From Bacillota bacterium (GTDB lineage: Bacteria; Bacillota; Clostridia; Acetivibrionales; DTU013): DNA of 15,302 bases. A model generated the notes under the pieces. The model did no database searches. It saw only the letters and a program-made list of their open reading frames with translations, and was not told where the DNA came from. Numbering within the stretch: position 1 is the first letter of the stretch; each line of letters starts with the position of its first letter. The stretch covers positions 1-15,302 of the forward strand of contig JAEYRV010000011.1 in NCBI GenBank assembly GCA_023435305.1, written 5' to 3'. Made by a program: the position numbers and the translations under genes. Positions 1-6,697 of the stretch are shown here, piece after piece.

Positions 1-540
1 GAAGGCTGTGTTATAGGAACTCATATTCTCAAGGTGGACAGTTTTTTGAACCATCAGTTGGATGTGTCTCTTTTAAACGATATCGGACTGGAATTCAAGA
101 GAAGATTCGAAGATCAAAAAATAACAAAAGTACTGACCGTAGAGGCTTCAGGTATTGCGATCGCATGTTTTGCGGCGTTGCATCTTGGAGTCTCTGTTGT
201 TTTTGCAAAAAAAACCGAGGCATTGAACCAGGATCCCGAGGTTTTTGAAAGTGATGTGTACTCGTTTACACGTCAGAAAAACTATAAGATCAGGGTATCA
301 AAAAAATATCTTTGTGAGAATGATCATGTACTTATCCTTGATGATTTCCTCGCAGCGGGGAAAGCTGTAAGCGGGCTGGTTGACATTGTCAATCAGGCCG
401 GAGCATCGCTGGCCGGAGTCGGGATCGTTATTGAAAAAGGCTTTCAGCAGGGCGGCAAGGAACTGCGCAGCAGGGGAATAAGGGTCGAATCCCTGGCGAT
501 CGTTGATTCGATGGCAGAGGGGAAAGTCATTTTCAGATAA
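1..540 (+). CDS. xpt: Xanthine phosphoribosyltransferase, 5'-truncated by window edge
   Basis: This cytoplasmic purine-salvage enzyme transfers the phosphoribosyl group of PRPP to xanthine, giving XMP. The reading frame is open from base 1 (E-G-C-V-I-G-T-H-I-L-K-V-D-S-F), and this aligns by memory with B. subtilis Xpt from about residue 11, so roughly ten N-terminal residues lie outside the window. The GTG at 34 is an internal valine, not the start. Visible family features are KVDSFLNHQ near the N-terminus, the VEASGIA segment, and the PRPP-binding loop VLILDDFLAAGKA (bases 328-366), followed by QAGASLAGVGIVIEKGFQ. The in-window length of 179 aa plus the missing start fits the usual ~190 aa. 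A nucleoside importer follows 171 bp downstream on the same strand, which supports a shared purine-uptake role. A purine riboswitch would be expected upstream of the window and cannot be assessed here. Confidence 0.95.
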   Translation, partial: EGCVIGTHILKVDSFLNHQLDVSLLNDIGLEFKRRFEDQKITKVLTVEASGIAIACFAALHLGVSVVFAKKTEALNQDPEVFESDVYSFTRQKNYKIRVSKKYLCENDHVLILDDFLAAGKAVSGLVDIVNQAGASLAGVGIVIEKGFQQGGKELRSRGIRVESLAIVDSMAEGKVIFR

Positions 541-559
541 GGGCATTGTTGGAGAGACA

Positions 560-588
560 CAGCAGTTTAATATGTTGAAACACTGCTG
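560..588 (+). other. Weak stem-loop after xpt
   Basis: CAGCAGT (560-566) can pair with ACTGCTG (582-588) around a 15-nt loop, 20 bases after the xpt stop. The following sequence (AGGTGAGAAAATTTTTC) has its T run about 12 nt from the stem, so it is a poor Rho-independent terminator. It may be a weak terminator or processing site, or chance. Confidence 0.25.
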
Positions 589-667
589 AGGTGAGAAAAT
601 TTTTCTATTAAGCGTAATTTGCAGGGCAGATTATCGCATTCCGAAAAATTTCTTTGAACCGAAGTGT

Positions 668-683
668 TATAGAAAAGTCTATA
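668..683 (+). other. Short perfect inverted repeat in the leader of the receptor gene
   Basis: TATAGA (668-673) and TCTATA (678-683) are separated by AAAG, 15 nt upstream of the ribosome binding site of the lipoprotein gene. It could be a small RNA hairpin or a protein-binding palindrome. At this length and AT content it may be coincidental. No convincing -35/-10 pair was found in the 541-711 gap. Confidence 0.2.
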
Positions 684-711
684 TGACAGAAAGAATTAGG
701 AGGAAGAAAGA

Positions 712-1908
712 ATGAAAAGAGTATTGGGATTGATGCTTGCAGTAGTTATGGTCGTCAGCCTGTTTGCCGGCTGCGGCAACGGAGCAAACAACGGCTCGGC
801 AGGCAAGTCTATCAAGGTCGGAATCATCTACATAGGCGATGAAAACGAAGGTTACACAGCTGCTCATATGGCAGGGATCGGCCAGATGAAAAAGAACCTG
901 GGTCTGAAGGATGATCAGGTTATTGTAAAGACAAACATCAAGGAAGATGAGTCCTGCTATGATGCGGCCGTTGATATGGCTGAACAGGGCTGCAGCATCA
1001 TATTTGCGAACAGCTTCGGACATGAGAGCTATATGATCCAGGCGGCAAAAGAGTTTCCGAATATCCAGTTCTGCCATGCAACAGGATATCAGGCAAAATC
1101 CTCTGGACTTCCGAATATTCACAACTACTTCACAGCTGTTTACGAATCCCGTTATGTTTCGGGTGTCGTAGCAGGCCTTAAGCTCAAGGAAATGATCGAC
1201 AGTGGAAAAATCACAGCCGACAAGGCAAAGATGGGCTATGTCGGAGCATATCCGTATGCTGAAGTGGTTTCAGGCTTTACCTCCTTCTACCTTGGAGCAA
1301 AGAGCATTGTTCCTGAAGTGACTATGGAAGTACAGTACACCAACAGCTGGGCCGATATGGCAGGCGAGAACGAAGTTGCCAGCCAGCTGATCGCTGATGG
1401 CTGCGTACTGATCAGCCAGCATGCTGATACCACCGGCGCTCCTACCGCTTGCGAAAAAGCAGGTGTACCTTGCGTTGGATACAACATAGACATGACTGTC
1501 GTAGCTCCCAATAGTGCACTGACATCAGCTACTATCAACTGGGGTCCTTATTACACATATGCTGTTAAGAGCGTAGTTGACGGTACAAGCATTGTTACTG
1601 ACTGGTGCCAGGGATACAAGGACGGAGCTGTTGCCATTTCTACATTGAATGACAAAACTGTTGCAAAGGGAACTGCAGACAAGGTAAAAGAAGTTGAAAG
1701 CGCCCTCAAGGCAGGTACTTCGCATGTATTTGATACAAAGACATTTACAGTCGGCGGAAAGAGCATCGAAGACCTGATCACCTCAGATGCTGAAAACTTC
1801 GGAAAATATGCAGACTATGTGAAGGGCGGATACTTCCATGAATCCGAACTGATCTCTTCCCCTGCATTTGACCTGAGAATCGATGGTATCAACGAGAAAA
1901 CCAAATAA
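712..1908 (+). CDS. nupN: BMP-family purine nucleoside-binding lipoprotein of an ABC importer
   Basis: This is the extracellular receptor that captures nucleosides and passes them to the membrane permeases encoded downstream. The 398-aa product starts with a lipoprotein signal peptide: basic MKR, a hydrophobic stretch, then lipobox L-F-A-G-C with the lipid-acceptor Cys at residue 21, followed by a Gly/Asn/Ser-rich linker. The mature part has hallmarks of the BMP/PnrA family (PF02608): KVGIIYIGDENEGYT near residue 35, the IIFANSFGHE segment, FPNIQFCHATGYQ, and ESRYVSGVVAGL. An AGGAGG ribosome binding site (698-703) lies 8 nt before ATG. The family binds purine nucleosides in characterised cases (PnrA, B. 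subtilis NupN), and the neighbouring xpt fits that, but exact substrates are inferred. A strong hairpin terminator follows the gene, which probably raises receptor expression relative to the other subunits. Confidence 0.92.
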   Translation: MKRVLGLMLAVVMVVSLFAGCGNGANNGSAGKSIKVGIIYIGDENEGYTAAHMAGIGQMKKNLGLKDDQVIVKTNIKEDESCYDAAVDMAEQGCSIIFANSFGHESYMIQAAKEFPNIQFCHATGYQAKSSGLPNIHNYFTAVYESRYVSGVVAGLKLKEMIDSGKITADKAKMGYVGAYPYAEVVSGFTSFYLGAKSIVPEVTMEVQYTNSWADMAGENEVASQLIADGCVLISQHADTTGAPTACEKAGVPCVGYNIDMTVVAPNSALTSATINWGPYYTYAVKSVVDGTSIVTDWCQGYKDGAVAISTLNDKTVAKGTADKVKEVESALKAGTSHVFDTKTFTVGGKSIEDLITSDAENFGKYADYVKGGYFHESELISSPAFDLRIDGINEKTK

Positions 1909-1928
1909 TATATCAGGCTGATTATCAG

Positions 1929-1970
1929 ATGCGGAACTGCTTTCGCGGCAGTTCCGCATATATGTTTTTT
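1929..1970 (+). terminator. Intercistronic Rho-independent terminator or attenuator between receptor and ATPase genes
   Basis: ATGCGGAACTGC (1929-1940) and GCAGTTCCGCAT (1948-1959) form a perfect 12-bp stem with a 7-nt loop (TTTCGCG). It is followed after five bases by TTTTTT (1965-1970). The hairpin starts 21 nt after the receptor stop codon and ends just before the Shine-Dalgarno of the ATPase gene. A partial terminator in this position is a common way to express the binding protein in excess of the membrane components. Confidence 0.85.
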
Positions 1971-1988
1971 ATGGGCGGAGGATTTTTT

Positions 1989-3536
1989 GTGAAACAGGAA
2001 AACGCACTAGATAACGCGATCGAATTGAAAAATGTCACGAAACGTTTCGGCGATGTCGTAGCAAACGACAATGTCAGCCTGTCTGTAAGGAAGGGTGAGA
2101 TCCTTTCCGTACTGGGAGAAAACGGCAGCGGCAAGACGACTCTGATGAACATGCTCTCAGGGATTTATTATCCGGATGAGGGCCAGATATTCGTAAACGG
2201 CAGAGAGGTGACCATCAGTTCTCCGAAGGATTCCTTTGCCCTTGGTATCGGAATGATCCACCAGCATTTCAAGCTCATCAACCTGCTTTCGGCTGCAGAG
2301 AATATCATTTTAGGACTGCCGGGCAAGGAGCTCCTGAAAATGAACCAGACCATAGCGGATATCGACGAGCTGGCAAAGAAATATGGCTTTGACCTGAAGC
2401 CCACGCAGAAGGTCTACGACATGTCCGTATCACAAAAACAAACTGTGGAGATCGTTAAGGTGCTGTACCGCGGCGCCGATATACTGATCCTTGACGAACC
2501 CACGGCAGTTCTGACTCCGCAGGAGACGAAAAAACTGTTTGATGTCCTGCGCAATATGAGAAAGGCCGGGAAGTCGATAATCATCATTACCCATAAGCTC
2601 AACGAGGTACTTGAATTGTCGGATCGTGTTGCAGTACTGCGAAAGGGCAAGTACGTTGGTACCATTAATACCGCAGAGGCTACATTGAATTCACTGACTG
2701 AAATGATGGTGGGCGCAAAGGTCAGTCTGGATATCGACCGTACCGACCCGGTAGAGCCCCGCAAGAGATTGGAAGTACGGGGAATAACAAGTAAAAACAA
2801 GGAAGGCCTGACCATCCTGAAGGAAGTATCCTTCCATGCATCCGGAGGGGAAATACTCGGGATCGCCGGGATCGCCGGAAGCGGCCAGAAGGAGCTGCTG
2901 GAGTCCATTGCGGGCCTTCAGAACATCGAAAGCGGCGAGATACTGTATTATTCGCCGGAGGGAACCACAGAAAAGATTTCTGAAATGAAGGCCGCCGATA
3001 TAAGGGACCTGCATATCAGCCTGGCATTTGTCCCGGAGGACAGGCTGGGAATGGGACTTGTCGGATCCATGGACCTGACCGACAACATGATGCTCAGGAG
3101 TTACAAAAGCGGCAGGCATTTTTATACAGACCGCAAGAAGCCCAGGGACCTGGCGCTTGAGGTAGTCAACAAGCTCGATGTGGTCACACCGGGTGTAGAC
3201 ACTCCCGTAAGAAAGCTTTCAGGCGGAAATGTACAGAAGATCCTGCTTGGAAGGGAAATCGCATCAAGCCCCACCGTGCTTATGGTGGCGTATCCGGTCC
3301 GCGGACTGGATATCAATTCGTCATATACTATTTATAACCTTTTGAACGAACAGAAACGCAAAGGCGTTGCGGTGATCCTGGTAGGCGAGGATCTGGACGT
3401 ACTGCTTGAGCTGTGTGACCGCATCATGGTACTGGCCGGCGGGAAGGTGGCAGGGATCGTCGATGCGCGTAAGTCTGCAAAAGAAGAGCTCGGACTTATG
3501 ATGACGGGCTCCGGAAAGGGTGGACATACGAAATGA
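1989..3536 (+). CDS. nupO: Double-domain ATPase of the nucleoside ABC importer
   Basis: This cytoplasmic subunit powers nucleoside import by ATP hydrolysis. It has two fused ABC domains, as in RbsA/NupO-type sugar and nucleoside transporters. From the GTG start (515 aa), domain 1 has Walker A GENGSGKT (residues 43-50), Q-loop MIHQHFKL, signature-like MSVSQKQ and Walker B ILILDEPTAVLTP with an H-loop in IIITHKL. Domain 2 has the degenerate Walker A usual for this family (GIAGSGQKE), the switch segment AFVPEDRLGMG, signature LSGGNVQK and Walker B VLMVAYPVRGLD. The GTG at 1989 is chosen because GGGCGGAGG (1973-1981) lies 7 nt upstream. The earlier in-frame ATG at 1929 falls inside the terminator stem. 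The stop overlaps the next gene's start (ATGA), indicating translational coupling. Confidence 0.93.
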   Translation: MKQENALDNAIELKNVTKRFGDVVANDNVSLSVRKGEILSVLGENGSGKTTLMNMLSGIYYPDEGQIFVNGREVTISSPKDSFALGIGMIHQHFKLINLLSAAENIILGLPGKELLKMNQTIADIDELAKKYGFDLKPTQKVYDMSVSQKQTVEIVKVLYRGADILILDEPTAVLTPQETKKLFDVLRNMRKAGKSIIIITHKLNEVLELSDRVAVLRKGKYVGTINTAEATLNSLTEMMVGAKVSLDIDRTDPVEPRKRLEVRGITSKNKEGLTILKEVSFHASGGEILGIAGIAGSGQKELLESIAGLQNIESGEILYYSPEGTTEKISEMKAADIRDLHISLAFVPEDRLGMGLVGSMDLTDNMMLRSYKSGRHFYTDRKKPRDLALEVVNKLDVVTPGVDTPVRKLSGGNVQKILLGREIASSPTVLMVAYPVRGLDINSSYTIYNLLNEQKRKGVAVILVGEDLDVLLELCDRIMVLAGGKVAGIVDARKSAKEELGLMMTGSGKGGHTK

Positions 3537-4648
3537 ATATTGAAAACAATGTAATTACAAATAGAGAACCATTGATCAGAATAACAAAACGTGCCGGTAT
3601 ATCAAATCTTAAAGCATGGCTGATACGGTTTGCAGCGGTTGCGTTTGCACTTGTTGTCTGCGGGCTTGTCATAGTGGCGATCACCGGGCAAAATCCCATC
3701 AAGGTATACCTTGGCATAATCGACGGAGCTGTTGGCAAGACCAGGCGCTTCTGGGTAACGGTCCGTGAGATGATGACGCTGCTGATCCTTGCCATAGGGC
3801 TCACTCCGGCCTTCCGGATGAAGTTCTGGAATATAGGAGCGGAGGGTCAGCTGTTGATGGGCGGCGCCGCAACGGCAGCAATGATGATTTACTTTGGAGA
3901 TACCATGCCGAACTGGCTGCTGCTTATTTTGATTTTTGCCGCCAGCAGCCTTGCAGGAATCATCTGGGGAGTTATCCCCGCCGTGTTCAAGGCGTATTTC
4001 AATACAAATGAAACTTTGTTTACTCTCATGCTCAACTATGTTGCGATCCAGTTCATCAATTTCTGCATCGTTTACTGGGAGAACCCCACTGGCTCAAACA
4101 CCGTTGGTGTCATCAATTCTACCAGCCAGAGCGGATGGTTTCCCAAACTGTTCGGGCAGACTTATGGCTGGAACGTGGTTATTGTATTAACTATAACAGT
4201 GGTAATGTATATTTATATGAAATACAGCAAGCACGGATATGAGATCGCAGTTGTCGGAGAAAGTCATAACACGGCACGATATGCCGGAATCGACGTAAAA
4301 AAGATCATCATCCGTACCATGATCCTGTCCGGCGCGATATGCGGCCTGGCGGGGGCCATCATCGTAAGCGGCGGCAGCCACACGATCTCTATTAGTACCG
4401 GTGGAGGCAGGGGCTTTACCGCGATAATTGTCGCATGGATGTCAAAATTCAATCCGTGGGCAATGATCCTGGTATCTGCATTTCTGATATTCATGCAGCA
4501 GGGTTCCATACAGATCGCCACCCAGTACGGCCTCAACGAGAATGCTTCTGACATTATCACCGGCATCCTGCTGTTTTTCCTTATAGGGTGTGAGTTTTTC
4601 ATCAATTACAAGGTAGAGCTGCGCAGGAAGAAAAAGGAGGCACTGTAA
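3533..4648 (+). CDS. nupP: Nucleoside ABC transporter permease 1
   Basis: This integral membrane subunit forms half of the translocation channel of the importer. The 371-aa product has a ~28-residue polar N-terminus, then a series of hydrophobic helices typical of the BPD_transp_2 family (PF02653). The first runs from about residue 32 (FAAVAFALVVCGLVIVAI). Family landmarks include LAIGLTPAFRMKFWNIGAEGQLLMGG in the first half and the cytoplasmic coupling loop VVGESHNTARYAGIDVKK (about residues 241-258), thought to contact the ATPase. The C-terminus is basic (ELRRKKKEAL). The ATG overlaps the ATPase stop by four bases with GGAAAGGGTGG upstream. The gene is slightly longer than permease 2, as is usual for the NupP/NupQ pair. 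Confidence 0.93.
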   Translation: MNIENNVITNREPLIRITKRAGISNLKAWLIRFAAVAFALVVCGLVIVAITGQNPIKVYLGIIDGAVGKTRRFWVTVREMMTLLILAIGLTPAFRMKFWNIGAEGQLLMGGAATAAMMIYFGDTMPNWLLLILIFAASSLAGIIWGVIPAVFKAYFNTNETLFTLMLNYVAIQFINFCIVYWENPTGSNTVGVINSTSQSGWFPKLFGQTYGWNVVIVLTITVVMYIYMKYSKHGYEIAVVGESHNTARYAGIDVKKIIIRTMILSGAICGLAGAIIVSGGSHTISISTGGGRGFTAIIVAWMSKFNPWAMILVSAFLIFMQQGSIQIATQYGLNENASDIITGILLFFLIGCEFFINYKVELRRKKKEAL

Positions 4649-4649
4649 T

Positions 4650-5630
4650 ATGGAATTGATATTGACGTTTATCCAAAAAGCGATCGGACAGGGAATCAGC
4701 ATTCTTTTTGGCGCCTCCGGTGAAATAATCACAGAGAAGTCCGGAAACCTCAATCTGGGTATCCCGGGCATAATGTATATGGGCGGGATTTCCGGCCTGA
4801 TGGGCGCATTTTTCTACGAGAAATCGACATCGGAACCCAACGGCTTCGTCGGGATGCTTGTTTCTTTGCTGGCAACGTTAGTGGCGTCTGCTCTGGGCGG
4901 ACTTATTTATAGCTTTTTGACAGTTTCGCTGCGCGCGAACCAAAACGTGGTCGGCCTAGCGTTGACCACCTTTGGCGTGGGCTTCGGCAACTTCTTCGGC
5001 GGATCCATTTCAAAGCTAGCCGGCGGTGTTGGACAGATATCCGTTGCCACTACCGCATCCGCCTACCGTGCAACTATACCAGGCCTTTCAGAAATCCCCG
5101 TGGTCGGGAAACTACTTTTTTCATATGGATTTCTGACATATCTGGCTGTGGTGGTCGCAATAATTCTGACGGTTTTCCTAAGCAAAACGAGAAAGGGACT
5201 GAACCTGCGGGCAGTGGGCGAAAGCCCGGCGACGGCAGATGCCGCAGGGATCAATGTTTCACTGTACAAATATATTTCTACTGTGACAGGCGCTGCAATC
5301 GCAGGATTGGGCGGACTGTACTTCGTAATGGAATACCTGGGCGGCACATGGACCAACAACGGCTTCGGCGACAGGGGCTGGCTTGCTATCGCGCTGGTTA
5401 TACTGGCACTGTGGAAGCCGGTGAATGCGATCTGGGGCTCATTCCTCTTCGGCGGGTTATACATTCTCTACATCTATTTGCCTGGACTCACCAGAGCAAC
5501 TCAGGAATTAGTCAAGATGATGCCGTATGTTGTTACCATCATCGTATTGGTCATCGCCAGCAAGCGCAACAACCTGGAAAGCCAGCCGCCGTCAAGCCTC
5601 GGCGAGGCCTACTTCAGGGAAGAGCGGTAG
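4650..5630 (+). CDS. nupQ: Nucleoside ABC transporter permease 2
   Basis: This is the second channel-forming permease, expected to pair with the preceding permease and the double ATPase. The 326-aa product is hydrophobic throughout and of BPD_transp_2 type. The N-terminal segment ILFGASGEIITEKSGNLNLG and IPGIMYMGG match the landmark of the shorter permease class, which places the Gly-rich motif directly after the first helix. A second landmark is the coupling loop AVGESPATADAAGINV (about residues 189-204). AAGGAGG (4634-4640) lies 9 nt before ATG, inside the end of the previous gene, and only one base separates the two frames. The C-terminus is polar (SLGEAYFREER). No classical terminator with a T tract follows: the gene runs straight into a GC-rich repeat array. 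Confidence 0.93.
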   Translation: MELILTFIQKAIGQGISILFGASGEIITEKSGNLNLGIPGIMYMGGISGLMGAFFYEKSTSEPNGFVGMLVSLLATLVASALGGLIYSFLTVSLRANQNVVGLALTTFGVGFGNFFGGSISKLAGGVGQISVATTASAYRATIPGLSEIPVVGKLLFSYGFLTYLAVVVAIILTVFLSKTRKGLNLRAVGESPATADAAGINVSLYKYISTVTGAAIAGLGGLYFVMEYLGGTWTNNGFGDRGWLAIALVILALWKPVNAIWGSFLFGGLYILYIYLPGLTRATQELVKMMPYVVTIIVLVIASKRNNLESQPPSSLGEAYFREER

Positions 5631-5741
5631 GCGCGGGACGCGCTGTGGCAGGCGTGTGGCCGCCGCGCGTGCGCGAGCGCGCCGGGGCGGGGATGCGGCG
5701 TGGCGGGGATACGGCGGCTTCCCCGGCGGGGCGGGCGGGCA

Positions 5742-5937
5742 GCCCGGCGAAGCGGGGTTGCGATGCGGGCGGAGACGCGGGCGGCCCAGCGAAGCGGGGT
5801 TGCGAGGCAGGCGGAGACGCGGGTGGCCCAGCGAAGCGGGGTTGCGAGGCTGTCGGAGACGCGGGTGGCCCAGCGAAGCGGCGTTGCGAGGCAGGCGGAG
5901 ACGCGGGTGGCCCAGCAAAGCAGGGTTACGAAGCGGG
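5742..5937 (+). repeat. Tandem array, 42-bp unit, about 4.7 copies
   Basis: Unit starts are at 5742, 5784, 5826, 5868 and 5910. The core GCGAAGCGGGGTTGCGA begins at 5747, 5789, 5831 and 5873 with only single changes; the fifth, at 5915, reads GCAAAGCAGGGTTACGA. The unit at 5784-5825 has 32 G/C of 42 bases. Copies 2 to 4 differ by a handful of bases; the outer copies are more diverged, the usual pattern of an array that expands internally. If translated, the unit would give a 14-residue repeat, but no translation signals support this. Confidence 0.9.
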
Positions 5938-6011
5938 TTTCGAGGCTCAGCGAGGCGGGTTTTGAGGCTCAGCGAGGCGGGTTTCGAGGCAGGCGAGGCA
6001 GGCGAGGCAGG
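5933..6011 (+). repeat. Nested 22-bp and 9-bp tandem repeats
   Basis: GCGGGTTT recurs at 5933, 5955 and 5977, defining a 22-bp unit that also contains GAGGCTCAGCGAG. It is followed by three exact copies of the 9-mer CGAGGCAGG (5985-5993, 5994-6002, 6003-6011). Both share GCGAGGC with the 42-bp unit upstream, so the arrays seem to derive from one another. Confidence 0.85.
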
Positions 6012-6183
6012 GTGCAAGTCCAAGCGAAGTAGGGGTGTTGTTCGCGCCGGGGCGAAGTGAGTCTGAGCCGAGGGTTGCGACTTTAGGGCATGGGGTACGA
6101 CCAAGCAATGCTGACTGCTCAAATTTTCAATTAATGTATGAAAAATAACTGATCCTGGTCCACATAATTAGGTAAATACGTAC

Positions 6184-6446
6184 TTATGTCACCTTATTAT
6201 GGAACTTGGTCAATAAAATCTGGTTTGAAACACCACATTACTCGCAATTTTGTGTACTCGAGTGCCTGCCATAGGTAAAGACAGTACATACATTTCAAAA
6301 TGGGTGATTTTACAGAAGAGTGCTAGTAATTCTGATTTTTCAGGACCGCAGTGTGCAAAAATCGTGCCTTCTGGGCACATGGGATTTACATAAATCAATA
6401 TAAACCCCATTATGTGCCATTATTATAGAATACTCTCAATAAAATC
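6184..6446 (+). repeat. Diverged 37-bp direct repeat pair, 226 bp apart
   Basis: Segments 6184-6220 and 6410-6446 align without gaps at 28 of 37 positions. They share TTATGT at the start, TTATTAT-x-GAA in the middle and TCAATAAAATC at the end. The entry spans both copies and the DNA between them. The origin is unknown; they may be old remnants of a dispersed element. Confidence 0.6.
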
Positions 6447-6484
6447 ATTGCAATTGTGCCCAAATGTCCTGGTTTTTGCACACT
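6350..6484. repeat. Long imperfect inverted repeat
   Basis: AGTGTGCAAAAA (6350-6361) is the exact reverse complement of TTTTTGCACACT (6473-6484). TGGGCACA (6372-6379) is that of TGTGCCCA (6455-6462). Both intervening segments are exactly 10 nt, so the two blocks stay in register as one interrupted stem, with partial pairing in between. The hairpin encloses the second copy of the 37-bp direct repeat. A MITE-like relic is possible. Confidence 0.55.
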
Positions 6485-6631
6485 CCCCTCCTATTACCCA
6501 ATAGTAATGTCCAAGTTTGCAAGTTTGACCCCACAAATGGCGGTATTCTCCTACTTGATTTGCACTTAATGCAGCGATGTACAGAAGCAAAATTAGAGGG
6601 TTTTTACAAAACATGTCGAATATCAATAAAA

Positions 6632-6673
6632 CCAGAGAGTTTTGGAAGATATTAGTATTGAAGAATTCTCTGG
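6632..6673 (+). promoter_or_regulatory. Leader stem-loop upstream of the response-regulator gene
   Basis: Bases 6632-6643 (starting CCAGAGA) pair with 6662-6673 (ending TCTCTGG) as a 12-bp stem with two G-T wobbles and an 18-nt loop. The stem ends 11 nt before the AGGAGG ribosome binding site (6685-6690) of the next gene. It may affect translation or mRNA stability, or be an operator. There is no T tract, so it is not a terminator. Function is inferred from position only. Confidence 0.4.
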
Positions 6674-6697
6674 AGACAGGACACAGGAGGACGCAAA

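Larger units (their letters stand above)
5631..6060. repeat. GC-rich, G-strand-biased nested tandem repeat region
   Basis: This is a roughly 430-bp non-coding stretch immediately after the importer operon, far richer in G and C than anything else in the window. It starts with a CG-alternating and GGGG-rich lead-in (5631-5741), then passes through three tandem arrays of decreasing period (42, 22 and 9 bp), and ends in scattered GCGAAG/GTTGCGA remnants (to about 6080). Several long open frames exist on both strands. They follow from the 42-bp period being a multiple of three, they lack ribosome binding sites and they overlap one another, so no gene is called. Confidence 0.85.
6061..6697. other. 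AT-rich intergenic region without a convincing gene
   Basis: This 637-bp stretch separates the GC-rich array from the response-regulator gene. From about 6110 the composition switches abruptly to AT-rich. Short open frames exist (6210-6410 and 6423-6626 on the minus strand, 6464-6655 on the plus strand), but none has a ribosome binding site, recognisable motif or sensible composition. The region contains a diverged 37-bp direct repeat, a long imperfect inverted repeat and a stem-loop near the downstream gene, each listed separately. No strong sigma-A promoter was found, although one for the downstream gene should lie here. Confidence 0.6.

Noticed and set aside
541..711. A purine riboswitch in the gap between xpt and the receptor gene
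   Set aside because: I could not find the conserved three-way-junction core; only short hairpins at 560-588 and 668-683 are present. The expected site is upstream of xpt, outside the window.
1929..1988. ATG at 1929 as start of the ATPase gene
   Set aside because: It is the first base triplet of a terminator stem and has no ribosome binding site; GTG at 1989 has a strong one and matches the usual N-terminus of the family.
5742..6011. CRISPR array
   Set aside because: The repeats are directly tandem with no unique spacers, and no cas genes are present.
5348..6122. Long open frames on both strands across the GC-rich array (e.g. 5348-5965 and 5527-6060 plus, 5592-6122 minus) that would encode Gly/Ala/Arg- or Pro-rich repeat proteins
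   Set aside because: They overlap each other and the end of nupQ, lack ribosome binding sites, and stay open because the 42-bp period is a multiple of three.
6603..6631. Sigma-A promoter for the HDOD gene using TTTACA at 6603-6608
   Set aside because: The hexamer 17 nt downstream (ATAAAA) is far from the -10 consensus, so the promoter is not supported.
6210..6655. Three small open frames (6210-6410 minus, 6423-6626 minus, 6464-6655 plus)
   Set aside because: No Shine-Dalgarno, no recognisable motif, unlikely residue composition, and they coincide with the direct and inverted repeats.
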